NCBI RefSeq assembly: GCF_005518285.1
Contig: NZ_SJDU01000078.1
Coordinates: 1-7,806, forward strand
Source: Brachyspira catarrhinii
GTDB taxonomy: Bacteria > Spirochaetota > Brachyspiria > Brachyspirales > Brachyspiraceae
Direction: 5' to 3'
Length of the DNA stretch: 7,806 nucleotides
The notes beneath the pieces were generated by a model. That model did no database searches. It was not told the origin of the DNA and saw only the letters and a list, made by a program, of their open reading frames with translations. The translations under genes were made by a program, and so were the position numbers. Below, piece by piece: positions 1 to 6,655 of this stretch; position 1 is the stretch's first letter; each line of letters starts with the position of its first letter.

Positions 1-71
1 CTTGTAGCTCAATTGGATAGAGCAACAGCCTTCTAAGCTGTGGGTTACAGGTTCGATTCCTGTCTGGCGCG
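1..71 (+). tRNA. tRNA-Arg(TCT), 5' end cut by window edge
   Basis: The sequence folds as a tRNA lacking its first three acceptor bases, which lie outside the window. The D-stem GCTC begins at 7. The anticodon stem is 25-29/37-41 around a seven-base loop with anticodon TCT at 32-34, which reads AGA/AGG. The T-stem is 47-51/59-63 and the 3' acceptor strand is 64-70, with discriminator G at 71. CCA is not encoded. Acceptor pair 6-67 is a T-T mismatch (3 and 65). AGA is a common arginine codon in the genes of this window, so this is probably a heavily used tRNA. Confidence 0.93.
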
Positions 72-96
72 AGTGATTTATCCGTTTATATAATAT

Positions 97-171
97 GGCG
101 AATGTAGCTCAGTCGGTTAGAGCGCCAGATTGTGGATCTGGATGCCGCGGGTTCAAGTCCCGTCTTTCGCC
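97..171 (+). tRNA. tRNA-His(GTG)
   Basis: A complete cloverleaf. The acceptor stem is 98-104 with 164-170. The extra G at 97 is opposite C at 171, the G-1:C73 pair that marks histidine tRNAs. The anticodon stem is 125-129/137-141 with anticodon GTG at 132-134, and the T-stem is 147-151/159-163. No CCA is encoded. Acceptor pair 6-67 is T-T (103 and 165), the same mismatch as in the preceding tRNA-Arg. It lies 25 bp after that gene, on the same strand, and is probably co-transcribed with it. Confidence 0.95.
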
Positions 172-209
172 CATTATTCAATATTTTCTTCCATTTAATT
201 TATAATAAA

Positions 210-283
210 GCGTCTGTGGCTCAATTGGATAGAGCATCGGACTTCGGTTCCGGCGGTTGGAGGTTCGAGTCCTCTCAGACGCG
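210..283 (+). tRNA. tRNA-Arg(TCG)
   Basis: A complete cloverleaf with a perfect 7-bp acceptor stem (210-216/276-282) and discriminator G at 283. The anticodon stem is 237-241/249-253 with anticodon TCG at 244-246, which reads CGN arginine codons. The T-stem is 259-263/271-275, and CCA is not encoded. It is the last of three clustered tRNAs, 38 bp after tRNA-His. I see no promoter between the three, so they are probably processed from one precursor whose promoter lies left of the window. No intrinsic terminator is visible after 283. Confidence 0.95.
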
Positions 284-327
284 ATTCTAACTCTTAATAA
301 TTTATATAATTTTATAACTATAATCGA

Positions 328-355
328 TTGATTATTTCTATAATTATTTTATAAT
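328..355 (+). promoter_or_regulatory. candidate sigma-70 promoter for the TPR-type membrane protein gene
   Basis: A TTGATT at 328-333 and a perfect TATAAT at 350-355 are separated by 16 bp. This predicts a start near 362 and a leader of about 30 bases before the ATG at 393. The surrounding DNA is almost all A and T, so chance matches are common. Read-through from the tRNA cluster is an alternative. Confidence 0.45.
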
Positions 356-392
356 ATTCAGATAATTATATAAATAAAAATTGTATTAATAG

Positions 393-1643
393 ATGAAAAG
401 CGCTAATGTAAAAAAATTAAATTTTGCTATGCTGATACTGTTCCCAGTAATAATGCTTATATTTTTGATAGTATGCAATATTTATAGCCTAAATTTAAAT
501 CAAAATATAACGAGAGAACTTAATATTTTTACCAATTCATTATCTTCAAATATTGAAAACAGATATATGGAAATGGTATCTCAATATTTCGGAGAGCAAT
601 TAGAAGAGTCAGATAAGGCGGAAGAAATTACGAATTTAGTAAAGCAACAAGTTCGATTAGGAATAAATCCCAATTTAAGCAATCTTAAATTTTCAGTGGA
701 ACAGTTGATTGGAAATAGTTTATTGGTAATGACTTATGTGGCTTTATTTCTTTTGGTTTTAATGTTCGCTTTAATATTATTTATAAATTATACGAATAAT
801 AGCATAGCAAGTAATAATACCACAATCATTACAAATACCGCAAATAATATTAATAACGATAACGATATTAGCATTATTGAAGAAAAAGAAACAAAAAATA
901 AAAAATACGAAGATGACAAGGATTTAAGCAAGGAGAATAAGGAATATATAGATAATCTTCCAACAATTATATTAAAAAAAGCGGAAGATAAAAAATTAAA
1001 AGAAATAGAGAATATGTATAAGGACTTGGTAGCTGAAATTAAAGGCTCTAAAAACGAAAAGGCTTTGGAAATACTCGAAAATATTTTTAGTATAGACGAT
1101 AGAAATTATATGGCTTTAAATGGAGCGGGAATTTTATATACGAAAATGTATAGCAAAAACAATAAGAGCATATATTTCAGAAAAGCGGATAAATATTACG
1201 AATCCGCCATTTCAATTTACGACAATAAAGACACTTTAAATAATAAGGGCGTTTTATATTCCACAAGATACGGAAAAGAAAATTCCGATTACGATTATAA
1301 CACGGCTTTAACAATATTCGACAATATGATTTATTCGAGCGACAAAAAAGATATTATATTGTTAAACAATAGAGCTACAATATATTTGGCGAAATACAAT
1401 ATAACGGGAAACAACGAATTGTTTGAAAACGCTTTGAAGGATTACGATAAAATAATCGAACTTGACGAAAATAATATATCGGCGTTAAATAACAGAAGTT
1501 CTCTCTATTTCGACAAATACAAAAAGACAAACGACATTCAACTTTTCGATAAATCTATAGAAGATGTCCGCAAAGCATTTAAAGTAGACTCAAACGAAGC
1601 GCTTTCGAGCGATGAAGGTCCTATATACATTTATAAATACTAA
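393..1643 (+). CDS. two-helix membrane protein with cytoplasmic TPR-like repeats
   Basis: The 416-residue product has two hydrophobic helices, about residues 11-30 and 109-132. A basic N-terminus before the first helix suggests N-in, C-in topology, with residues 31-108 outside the cytoplasm. An Asn-rich stretch (135-158) and a Lys/Glu-rich stretch (162-215) lead to a repeat region from about 222 to 400. Four segments there begin LNGAG, LNNKG, LNNRA and LNNRS at residues 242, 282, 324 and 365. Each continues into a Tyr-bearing helix, then a helix rich in Phe, Asp and Tyr. The spacing is 40-42 residues rather than the classic 34, as in TPRs with a longer inter-helix loop. TPR-like folds usually bind proteins; the partner is unknown. 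No Shine-Dalgarno sequence is evident before the ATG. The downstream gene converges with a gap of only 14 bp. Confidence 0.88.
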   Translation: MKSANVKKLNFAMLILFPVIMLIFLIVCNIYSLNLNQNITRELNIFTNSLSSNIENRYMEMVSQYFGEQLEESDKAEEITNLVKQQVRLGINPNLSNLKFSVEQLIGNSLLVMTYVALFLLVLMFALILFINYTNNSIASNNTTIITNTANNINNDNDISIIEEKETKNKKYEDDKDLSKENKEYIDNLPTIILKKAEDKKLKEIENMYKDLVAEIKGSKNEKALEILENIFSIDDRNYMALNGAGILYTKMYSKNNKSIYFRKADKYYESAISIYDNKDTLNNKGVLYSTRYGKENSDYDYNTALTIFDNMIYSSDKKDIILLNNRATIYLAKYNITGNNELFENALKDYDKIIELDENNISALNNRSSLYFDKYKKTNDIQLFDKSIEDVRKAFKVDSNEALSSDEGPIYIYKY

Positions 1644-1657
1644 TTTTATTAAACTAA

Positions 1658-2752
1658 TCAATATAAACCGTATCTTTCGATTAAATCGTAAACGGCATTT
1701 TCATCGTCTTTTATTCTATTATAAATTATAAGTTCGGGACGATATTCAAAATGAATCGTATCGTAATTATTCCATTTTCCGCCCCAAATAAAACCATGCT
1801 TTTCAAAAATTTTAATCACTTCTTCGGGAGGATGCCATCTGTCTTCGTAAGGCACGGCATACCAATTTTTATTATTTACTCTCGTCCATGCCCAATATGT
1901 TTGTTTTCTTCCGTAGTTTCTCGCCAAAGTGTCGAAAGCCGCTCCGTAGCTATGATAACTTCTGCTCGAACTTTTTGAGATTGCTCTCCATAAATATCCG
2001 CTTACGGATTTAAGAGAAGACAAATAATTTTTAACTTCGGCGTTAGTTTGAGATATAGCCAATATTTCCGCATTCGCGTTCGCCAAAGGTTTTGCGATAA
2101 ATCCATGCAATTGAGTTCTATAACCCAAAACGCTCATATTCGTAATATTTTTAATCATGGTTCTCGAACTGTATCCGTCATATAAAGTATTTAAAAATTT
2201 ATCATTAACGGTTTCTCTTCTGTTTATTCTTTTCCTAAAATTTTCTTCGATTTCTCTCGTTCTTTCTTCGGAGGCTTCGGGAAGTCTCGGAAGTTCTCCT
2301 AAAGAATAATTATAGAATAAAAAATTAAGATAATCGTCTTTATTTGGCAAATCTTCGTCCGTTAATAATTTTCCGTCCGCCCAATTAAACCAAATATTAT
2401 CCAAATAAAAACCCAATTCTCTATTTCTTATCATAGGAGCTGAAATTCTATTCGAATAACCCAAATGCAACGAAATTAATTCCACCGTTCCAGGACGAAT
2501 TATAATATTGTTTCTTATTCTATTTCTTTCAGCTCTTAATTTATTTTCTCTCGATGAATCGTTTATTTTTGCGGAGATATTGACGGTATAATTCATGTAT
2601 ATTATTAGAATTGAAACTATGGATAAAATTATTATAGCGATTATAGAAGTCAATACCGTTAACCTTTTTGAAGTAAATTTTATTATAAAACTTATAAAAG
2701 CGAATACTAAAAGAATCGCCCCGATTATAGAGATATATTTCAAAATAGTCAT
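1658..2752 (-). CDS. membrane-anchored M15-family peptidase (D-Ala-D-Ala carboxypeptidase or L-Ala-D-Glu endopeptidase type)
   Basis: This is a predicted zinc peptidase that trims peptidoglycan stem peptides. Numbering follows the longer 369-residue form from the TTG at 2767. Hydrophobic helices lie at about 8-29 and 37-58, with a basic loop (KFTSKR) between them. By the positive-inside rule that loop is cytoplasmic and the rest faces the periplasm, as a wall enzyme should. The catalytic region is about 200-350. SYHSYGAAFD supplies His272 and Asp279, and DTIHFEY supplies His339 with Asp336 three residues before it. This matches the M15 ligands His, Asp, His plus an acidic catalytic residue; Asp in that place is typical of M15C enzymes such as the T5 endolysin. 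Residues 62-200 are an unassigned linker or domain. I prefer the ATG at 2752 (364 residues) over the TTG at 2767; neither has a well-spaced ribosome site. The gene lies downstream of tRNA-Val on the same strand. Confidence 0.88.
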   Translation of the reverse strand: MTILKYISIIGAILLVFAFISFIIKFTSKRLTVLTSIIAIIILSIVSILIIYMNYTVNISAKINDSSRENKLRAERNRIRNNIIIRPGTVELISLHLGYSNRISAPMIRNRELGFYLDNIWFNWADGKLLTDEDLPNKDDYLNFLFYNYSLGELPRLPEASEERTREIEENFRKRINRRETVNDKFLNTLYDGYSSRTMIKNITNMSVLGYRTQLHGFIAKPLANANAEILAISQTNAEVKNYLSSLKSVSGYLWRAISKSSSRSYHSYGAAFDTLARNYGRKQTYWAWTRVNNKNWYAVPYEDRWHPPEEVIKIFEKHGFIWGGKWNNYDTIHFEYRPELIIYNRIKDDENAVYDLIERYGLY

Positions 2753-2809
2753 ATAAACTAAATTCAACTCATATTTGAATTTTTAATCATATCAGAAAGC
2801 AGAAGACTT

Positions 2810-2882
2810 TGGGCGATGACGGGATCGAACCGCCGACCTAGTGCTTGTAAGGCACCCGCTCTCCCAGCTGAGCTAATCGCCC
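2810..2882 (-). tRNA. tRNA-Val(TAC)
   Basis: On the minus strand the sequence folds as a cloverleaf with a perfect 7-bp acceptor stem (2882-2876 with 2817-2811). The discriminator is A (T at 2810 on the + strand). The seven-base anticodon loop is 2845-2851, with anticodon TAC complementary to 2847-2849. CCA is not encoded. It has its own strong promoter just upstream. The M15 peptidase gene follows on the same strand, and I see no hairpin with a T-tract between the two. Confidence 0.95.
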
Positions 2883-2905
2883 TCGCATTTTGAAATGACT
2901 TGAAT

Positions 2906-2934
2906 ATTTTAACAAATAATTAAAAAAATGTCAA
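2906..2934 (-). promoter_or_regulatory. strong sigma-70 promoter of tRNA-Val
   Basis: Read on the minus strand, a perfect TTGACA (2934-2929) is followed after 17 bp by TAAAAT (2911-2906), five of six matches to the -10 consensus. Transcription would start near 2899, giving a leader of about 17 bases before the tRNA at 2882. This is the best -35 match I found in the window, as expected for a stable-RNA gene. It may also serve the peptidase gene downstream. Confidence 0.75.
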
Positions 2935-3119
2935 TAGTTAAAAATATTATTTTCATTTATGTTATTTAAATCTTGAGCGGAATTTTTTCAATGACAAAAT
3001 CTAAACTATTCAATAATAGAATTATGACAACTTATATAATAACTTTATACAATTTTGTAAATTTTTTTACTTTTTTTCAATAAAAATAGGCTAAAACTCG
3101 CAAATACGAAATCTTTTAC

Positions 3120-3148
3120 TTGATTTTTTTAAATAAATTTCTTATACT
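3120..3148 (+). promoter_or_regulatory. candidate sigma-70 promoter of the EP-linker lipoprotein gene
   Basis: TTGATT (3120-3125) and TATACT (3143-3148) are separated by exactly 17 bp. They match the consensus at four and five of six positions. The predicted start is near 3155, leaving a leader of about 65 bases. A second TATAAT lies at 3169-3174, but its nearest good -35 (TTGATA, 3150-3155) is only 13 bp away, so I favour the first pair. Confidence 0.55.
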
Positions 3149-3208
3149 ATTGATATGAGAATGGAATTTATAATCTAAATATAAAATCCTTATGATTTCA
3201 ATTTTAAT

Positions 3209-3213
3209 GGAGG
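3209..3213 (+). promoter_or_regulatory. strong Shine-Dalgarno site GGAGG
   Basis: GGAGG ends six bases before the ATG at 3220. It is the clearest ribosome-binding site in the window and fixes the start of the lipoprotein gene. Most other genes here have weak sites or none, so this gene may be translated efficiently. Confidence 0.85.
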
Positions 3214-3219
3214 CTTCAA

Positions 3220-4290
3220 ATGAAAAAGCAAATAATTTCAAAAACTATCGCATCGTTAATCATGTCGATTATTTTAGTCGCAGGATTCGTTGCTTGCGAG
3301 AACGAAGTTACAGAGCCAGAAAAATCTATAGAATATATCTACATTGAACCTGAGCCAGACACTGAACCCGAACCAACTCCTGAACCTGAACCAATTCCTG
3401 AACCCGAACCAATTCCTGAACCCGAGCCTGAACCTGAAAAAACTTTTCCCGAAGATACATATATGTGGATAAGACGTCCTTTTGGAACAAATGTGAGAGT
3501 GTCTTATCAAGATACGGAGACATTAGACGAACTTTGGAAAGATGTGATTGACAGAACCGATAGATATCCAAGAGACGGCAAAAGAAGAGGGTATCTAAAA
3601 ACGGAAAATACTAGAGATTGGGTAGGTAAGAAAGGAGGAAATTTCTACTTTGATAACAACTATAATATTCGCTGGGAGAAGAAATCCGAATGGGTAATGA
3701 AAATATTCAGAGGCGGAGCAATCATTAAATATTTAGCGGGACTTAGAGGCAACTCTACGCCTTCTGGAATGGACGCTAAAGGAGGCAGAGACTATAACGG
3801 ACGCTGGGCTATAGCGGGGCTTTATAGTTATGGCGTAGGCTGGCATTCGCATATTAAAACTTTATCTATGGAAGATGAAACTAAAGATTATGCAAAAATA
3901 TTTTTCGGTCAGGGAGGTCCTGGAGACGGCAAATACGAATCGATGACGGATTATAGAGAAGTCGGCAAAACGGAAGTATTGGTATTGCATGAAGGAATGG
4001 CTTTGGATTTGGGAACTGGATTATGGGAAGTGGGCGGTAAAAAGGCATGGAACTTGCAAGGAAAGACTGGTTGGACGGGAGTGTCTTATGCGGCTCAAAT
4101 ATATTTGGATTTACATGACAGAGGCAGCGGATTCTGGAAACAGATAAGAGGACAAAATCCTAACGAATATATGGGTAGATTTGAGGAAAAGGGACCGCAT
4201 CAAATTTATAAATGGGGATTCCGTTTCGCTTTCGACAGAGTATATAGTTTTGATGTAGGATATTCTGGCAGCAGTGGAACGAAGTGGTAA
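3220..4290 (+). CDS. predicted lipoprotein with Pro-Glu linker, function unknown
   Basis: I do not recognise the family of this 356-residue protein. A basic start (MKKQ) and hydrophobic stretch end in the lipobox FVAC, so Cys26 is the probable lipidated residue after signal peptidase II cleavage. It is the only Cys in the protein. Residues 43-73 form an extended EP-rich linker with IPEPEP and TPEPEP units, which would hold the C-terminal domain away from the membrane. Residues 80-356 form a domain rich in Gly, Trp, Tyr and charged residues, with no catalytic motif I can name. The domain starts at YMWIRRPFG, and its middle carries GGRDYNGRWAIAG and YGVGWHSHIK. The gene is visibly richer in G and C than its neighbours; positions 3781-3840 are 55% GC. 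Much of this may follow from Gly and Trp content, but transfer is possible. It is a single-gene unit with its own promoter and terminator. Confidence 0.88.
   Translation: MKKQIISKTIASLIMSIILVAGFVACENEVTEPEKSIEYIYIEPEPDTEPEPTPEPEPIPEPEPIPEPEPEPEKTFPEDTYMWIRRPFGTNVRVSYQDTETLDELWKDVIDRTDRYPRDGKRRGYLKTENTRDWVGKKGGNFYFDNNYNIRWEKKSEWVMKIFRGGAIIKYLAGLRGNSTPSGMDAKGGRDYNGRWAIAGLYSYGVGWHSHIKTLSMEDETKDYAKIFFGQGGPGDGKYESMTDYREVGKTEVLVLHEGMALDLGTGLWEVGGKKAWNLQGKTGWTGVSYAAQIYLDLHDRGSGFWKQIRGQNPNEYMGRFEEKGPHQIYKWGFRFAFDRVYSFDVGYSGSSGTKW
3346..3438 (+). repeat. in-frame repeat coding the Pro-Glu linker
   Basis: Near-identical 18-bp units, each encoding a TPEPEP or IPEPEP hexapeptide, run in tandem about three times within the lipoprotein gene. 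They are flanked by shorter six-base GAACCC/GAACCT units. Because the units are multiples of three bases, slippage would change linker length without breaking the frame. Length variation between strains would be expected but cannot be seen here. Confidence 0.8.
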
Positions 4291-4335
4291 TAAATAAAAT
4301 AATATGATATAATTTTTACAAGTTTCAAAATGTTT

Positions 4336-4367
4336 AGGGCTTGCTCGTTAAGGGCAGGCTCTTTTTT
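4336..4367 (+). terminator. intrinsic terminator of the EP-linker lipoprotein gene
   Basis: An 11-bp stem (4336-4346 with 4352-4362, including three G-T pairs) closes on the five-base loop GTTAA. It runs straight into six T residues (4362-4367). It lies 45 bp after the stop codon. The opposite strand has no T-tract on its side of the hairpin, so it should work only for the + strand transcript. Confidence 0.88.
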
Positions 4368-4410
4368 ATATATTTGGAATGCCACGAATTTATCTAGCAA
4401 TGACAAATTT

Positions 4411-5574
4411 TTAATAATTCTGAAATCTTATTTTATCGTTTTCAACCGAAAAACCGTAAATTGAATCGTTAAAAATCTTTATTCCTCGAAGTTTATTCAG
4501 TCCGTCAGTTCCCATATATTCTTTACTATAATTTTGCGACAAAAAAGGATTCGTTCTTATAAAAAAATACATTCCGTTTTCTATTCCCGTATAAGTCACT
4601 CTTCCGCTCGAAGAAATTCCAACGGCTAAAGAATTGTCTCGAGACGGGATTCTATATCCTTCCGCCAAATTAAAATTATTTATTTCCGTAGTATATATAA
4701 CATCGTCTTTATGTTTTCCGTTTTCTATATTCATTGTAAGTATAGCTATTACTTCTTTTTCCGCGACATAAACGCAATCTATTATTTCTCTGTAAGACAT
4801 AGTATTTGTGTCGGCGTATTCTATAGTCGAAAGCAAATATTCGTTTTCCATTTTTCCCGTATTCATGTCGTAAATATTGATAATCGGAATTTTATTTCTA
4901 TCTCTTTTCAAAACTGCAAATTTATCGTTTGTAAGCGAAAATAATTTTATTAAAGATTCGTATTCGTTTTCTATTATCGAATCTATATTGTATAAAATTT
5001 TTCCTTCTGGAGATATTTTATTTAAAGAAACAAAACCGACTTTAGTATAATTCGTATTCGTTACCGTAATCGTATAAGTTCCCGTGCGCGGATTGTCGTC
5101 TCCTTCGACTGTCGGGCTTTCTGACGGCAAAGTTATCGTTATATTTGAAACTATTATATTGTCTATAAATCTTGAATCATATCCCGTTATATAAATATTT
5201 TGATTATCGTCTATTAAAGATATTTTTGATTTTTCCAAACTATTATATTCCAAATTAAAATTTCTAATATTGTTTCCTTCCGCTATTATCACTCTTGAAT
5301 TCGACAAATCGAGCGCGTAAACGATATTGCCCTCTATATAATAAAAATCTCCGAAATAATACTGCCCGTTTACATTATAAACTTTTGGGCTGTCCAAATC
5401 GACTATATCGTTGCTGTAAACCGTTATATCTTTATTAAGTTCCAACTCGGCTATAACTTTTGCGGGAGTTATCGGAGGTTTAGGCAAACATGCGATAATG
5501 CAAAATAAAATGAAAACCGAAATAAACGAAAATAAAACTATTTGAATAATTTTTTTTTGTTTTTTATTTATCAT
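4411..5574 (-). CDS. predicted lipoprotein, beta-rich and propeller-like, coupled to the heptose kinase gene
   Basis: The 387-residue product starts with a lysine-rich N-terminus and a long hydrophobic segment ending in CIIAC. Cys29 is therefore the likely lipidation site, followed by a Pro-rich spacer (LPKPPITP). The rest alternates short beta-type segments with turns. Examples are NGQYYFGDFYYIEGNIVYALD (about 69-89), DNQNIYITGYD (123-133) and SLNKISPEGKILYNID (183-198), which read like blades of a beta-propeller. I cannot assign a function. From memory it resembles the spirochaete LIC_12708-type lipoproteins, which is a weak call. Its ATG overlaps the stop of the kinase gene by four bases (ATGA), and AGAGG (5583-5579) four bases before the ATG is a fair ribosome site. 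Translation is therefore probably coupled to the kinase. No terminator is evident after the stop codon. Confidence 0.87.
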   Translation of the reverse strand: MINKKQKKIIQIVLFSFISVFILFCIIACLPKPPITPAKVIAELELNKDITVYSNDIVDLDSPKVYNVNGQYYFGDFYYIEGNIVYALDLSNSRVIIAEGNNIRNFNLEYNSLEKSKISLIDDNQNIYITGYDSRFIDNIIVSNITITLPSESPTVEGDDNPRTGTYTITVTNTNYTKVGFVSLNKISPEGKILYNIDSIIENEYESLIKLFSLTNDKFAVLKRDRNKIPIINIYDMNTGKMENEYLLSTIEYADTNTMSYREIIDCVYVAEKEVIAILTMNIENGKHKDDVIYTTEINNFNLAEGYRIPSRDNSLAVGISSSGRVTYTGIENGMYFFIRTNPFLSQNYSKEYMGTDGLNKLRGIKIFNDSIYGFSVENDKIRFQNY

Positions 5575-6608
5575 AAAGCCTCTGTCAATTCTTCCAAAGT
5601 CAAAGTCGAAGTTCCTCTTTTCCCAACCACAATTCCCGCCGCCGCGTTTGATATTTCCGCCGCTTCCTTAAACGAAAAACCAACCGAAAGACACATTCCC
5701 AAAACCGATATTACCGTATCGCCAGCTCCCGAAACATCGAAAACTGTTTTCGCTCTCGTAGGAACGATATAAGATTCTCCTTTTATAGTTTTATCGAATA
5801 ATGCCATTCCGTTTGCGCTTAAAGTTATCATTAGTTTTGAAAGTCCCAATTTTTTTATTATGCTTTTTCCCAAGATGTCAATATTTTTAGGATTGAATTC
5901 GTAGAAATTTAATTTGTTGTCTATTTTTTCTATTCCTTCGAGTCCTTCAATAGCTTCTTTCAAATTCGGCGTCATTAAAGTCGCTTTTTTATAAAATGAA
6001 AAATGTTTTATAGCGGGGTCGACAAGAACTGGAACTCTTTTTTTATTGCATATATATATTATTTTTTTTGCCGTTTTTTCGGTTATAATTCCTTTCGCGT
6101 AATCGCTCACTATTACCACATTATAATCGTCAATATTTTTTATAAAAGATTTTTCTATTTCTTTATAAATCGATTTTGAAAAAGGACTCGTATCCTCTTC
6201 GTCTATTCTTACTATTTGCTGGTTTCCCGCCACAATTCTCGTTTTTGTTATCGTTCCTCTGCTTTCGTCCGTTATGATTCCCGCTTTCGATATATTATAG
6301 CGATTCGTCTCTTCGATTATAGAATCAGTCGATTTATCTTTTCCGATTACGGCAATAATTCCAACTTTTCCTTTGTTAGAGAACTTCGAGCCTTCGAGTA
6401 AAGCGGATATATTTCTTGCGACATTTCCCGCTCCTCCCAAATAACTTTCTTCATGCTTTACATGCAAAACTGGAACGGGCGCTTCTGGAGATATTCTTAT
6501 CACATCTCCGTAAGTAAATTTATCGAGCATCAAATCGCCGATTACCAAAACTCTCGCTTCCGTTATTTTTTCAACTTTATTTTTCAAATCCGATTTTTCC
6601 GTTTTCAT
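5571..6608 (-). CDS. rfaE1: D-glycero-beta-D-manno-heptose-7-phosphate kinase (PfkB family)
   Basis: This cytoplasmic enzyme phosphorylates D-glycero-D-manno-heptose 7-phosphate at O-1 with ATP, a step towards the ADP-heptose used for the inner core of lipo-oligosaccharide. The 345 residues fit the kinase half of HldE. VLVIGDLMLDKFTYGDV (20-36) and RISPEAPVPVL (38-48) are typical of HldE, LGGAGNVARN (57-66) is the N-terminal PfkB substrate loop, and SDYAKG (168-173) and LVDP (195-198) follow. DVSGAGDTV (291-299) is the PfkB signature, with Asp297 as the expected catalytic base. The cytidylyltransferase or adenylyltransferase half found in enterobacterial HldE is absent, so that step must be encoded elsewhere, as in organisms with separate RfaE1 and RfaE2. 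The gene has an extended -10 promoter upstream but a weak ribosome site. It is first in an operon with the lipoprotein gene. Confidence 0.92.
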   Translation of the reverse strand: MKTEKSDLKNKVEKITEARVLVIGDLMLDKFTYGDVIRISPEAPVPVLHVKHEESYLGGAGNVARNISALLEGSKFSNKGKVGIIAVIGKDKSTDSIIEETNRYNISKAGIITDESRGTITKTRIVAGNQQIVRIDEEDTSPFSKSIYKEIEKSFIKNIDDYNVVIVSDYAKGIITEKTAKKIIYICNKKRVPVLVDPAIKHFSFYKKATLMTPNLKEAIEGLEGIEKIDNKLNFYEFNPKNIDILGKSIIKKLGLSKLMITLSANGMALFDKTIKGESYIVPTRAKTVFDVSGAGDTVISVLGMCLSVGFSFKEAAEISNAAAGIVVGKRGTSTLTLEELTEAL

Positions 6609-6655
6609 TCTAAAAATAAAACCTAATTTAATTTTTTGTTTAACTTTTAAGAATT

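Larger units (their letters stand above)
2883..3219. other. 337-bp intergenic spacer with two divergent promoters
   Basis: This gene-free stretch separates tRNA-Val and its downstream peptidase (leftward) from the lipoprotein gene (rightward). The left end holds the tRNA-Val promoter and the right end the lipoprotein promoter and leader. The middle, about 2940-3115, is nearly pure A and T with homopolymer T runs around 3061-3080. I see no open frame worth calling there, and no hairpin or repeat. Confidence 0.7.

Noticed and set aside
1751..1978. 75-codon + strand open frame inside the M15 peptidase gene
   Set aside because: It lies opposite the catalytic region of a gene with intact zinc-binding motifs, and has no start signal.
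2752..2767. TTG at 2767 as the peptidase start
   Set aside because: It adds only five residues, its GAG is directly adjacent and too close to act as a ribosome site, and an ATG lies at 2752. It remains possible.
3035..3040. Perfect TATAAT in the middle of the 2883-3219 spacer
   Set aside because: No acceptable -35 stands 15-19 bp upstream; such hexamers are expected by chance in DNA this AT-rich.
3274..3571. Two minus-strand open frames opposite the lipoprotein gene
   Set aside because: Their Phe/Arg-rich and Val/Gln-rich repeat peptides are just the antisense reading of the Pro-Glu repeat; the + strand gene has a lipobox, promoter and strong ribosome site.
4206..4406. 66-codon minus-strand open frame across the lipoprotein 3' end and the terminator
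   Set aside because: It covers a well-supported gene end and the terminator hairpin on the other strand, lacks a ribosome site, and its protein has no recognisable features.
5542..5772. 76-codon + strand open frame opposite the kinase/lipoprotein junction
   Set aside because: It is antisense to the conserved PfkB C-terminus and has no promoter or ribosome site of its own.
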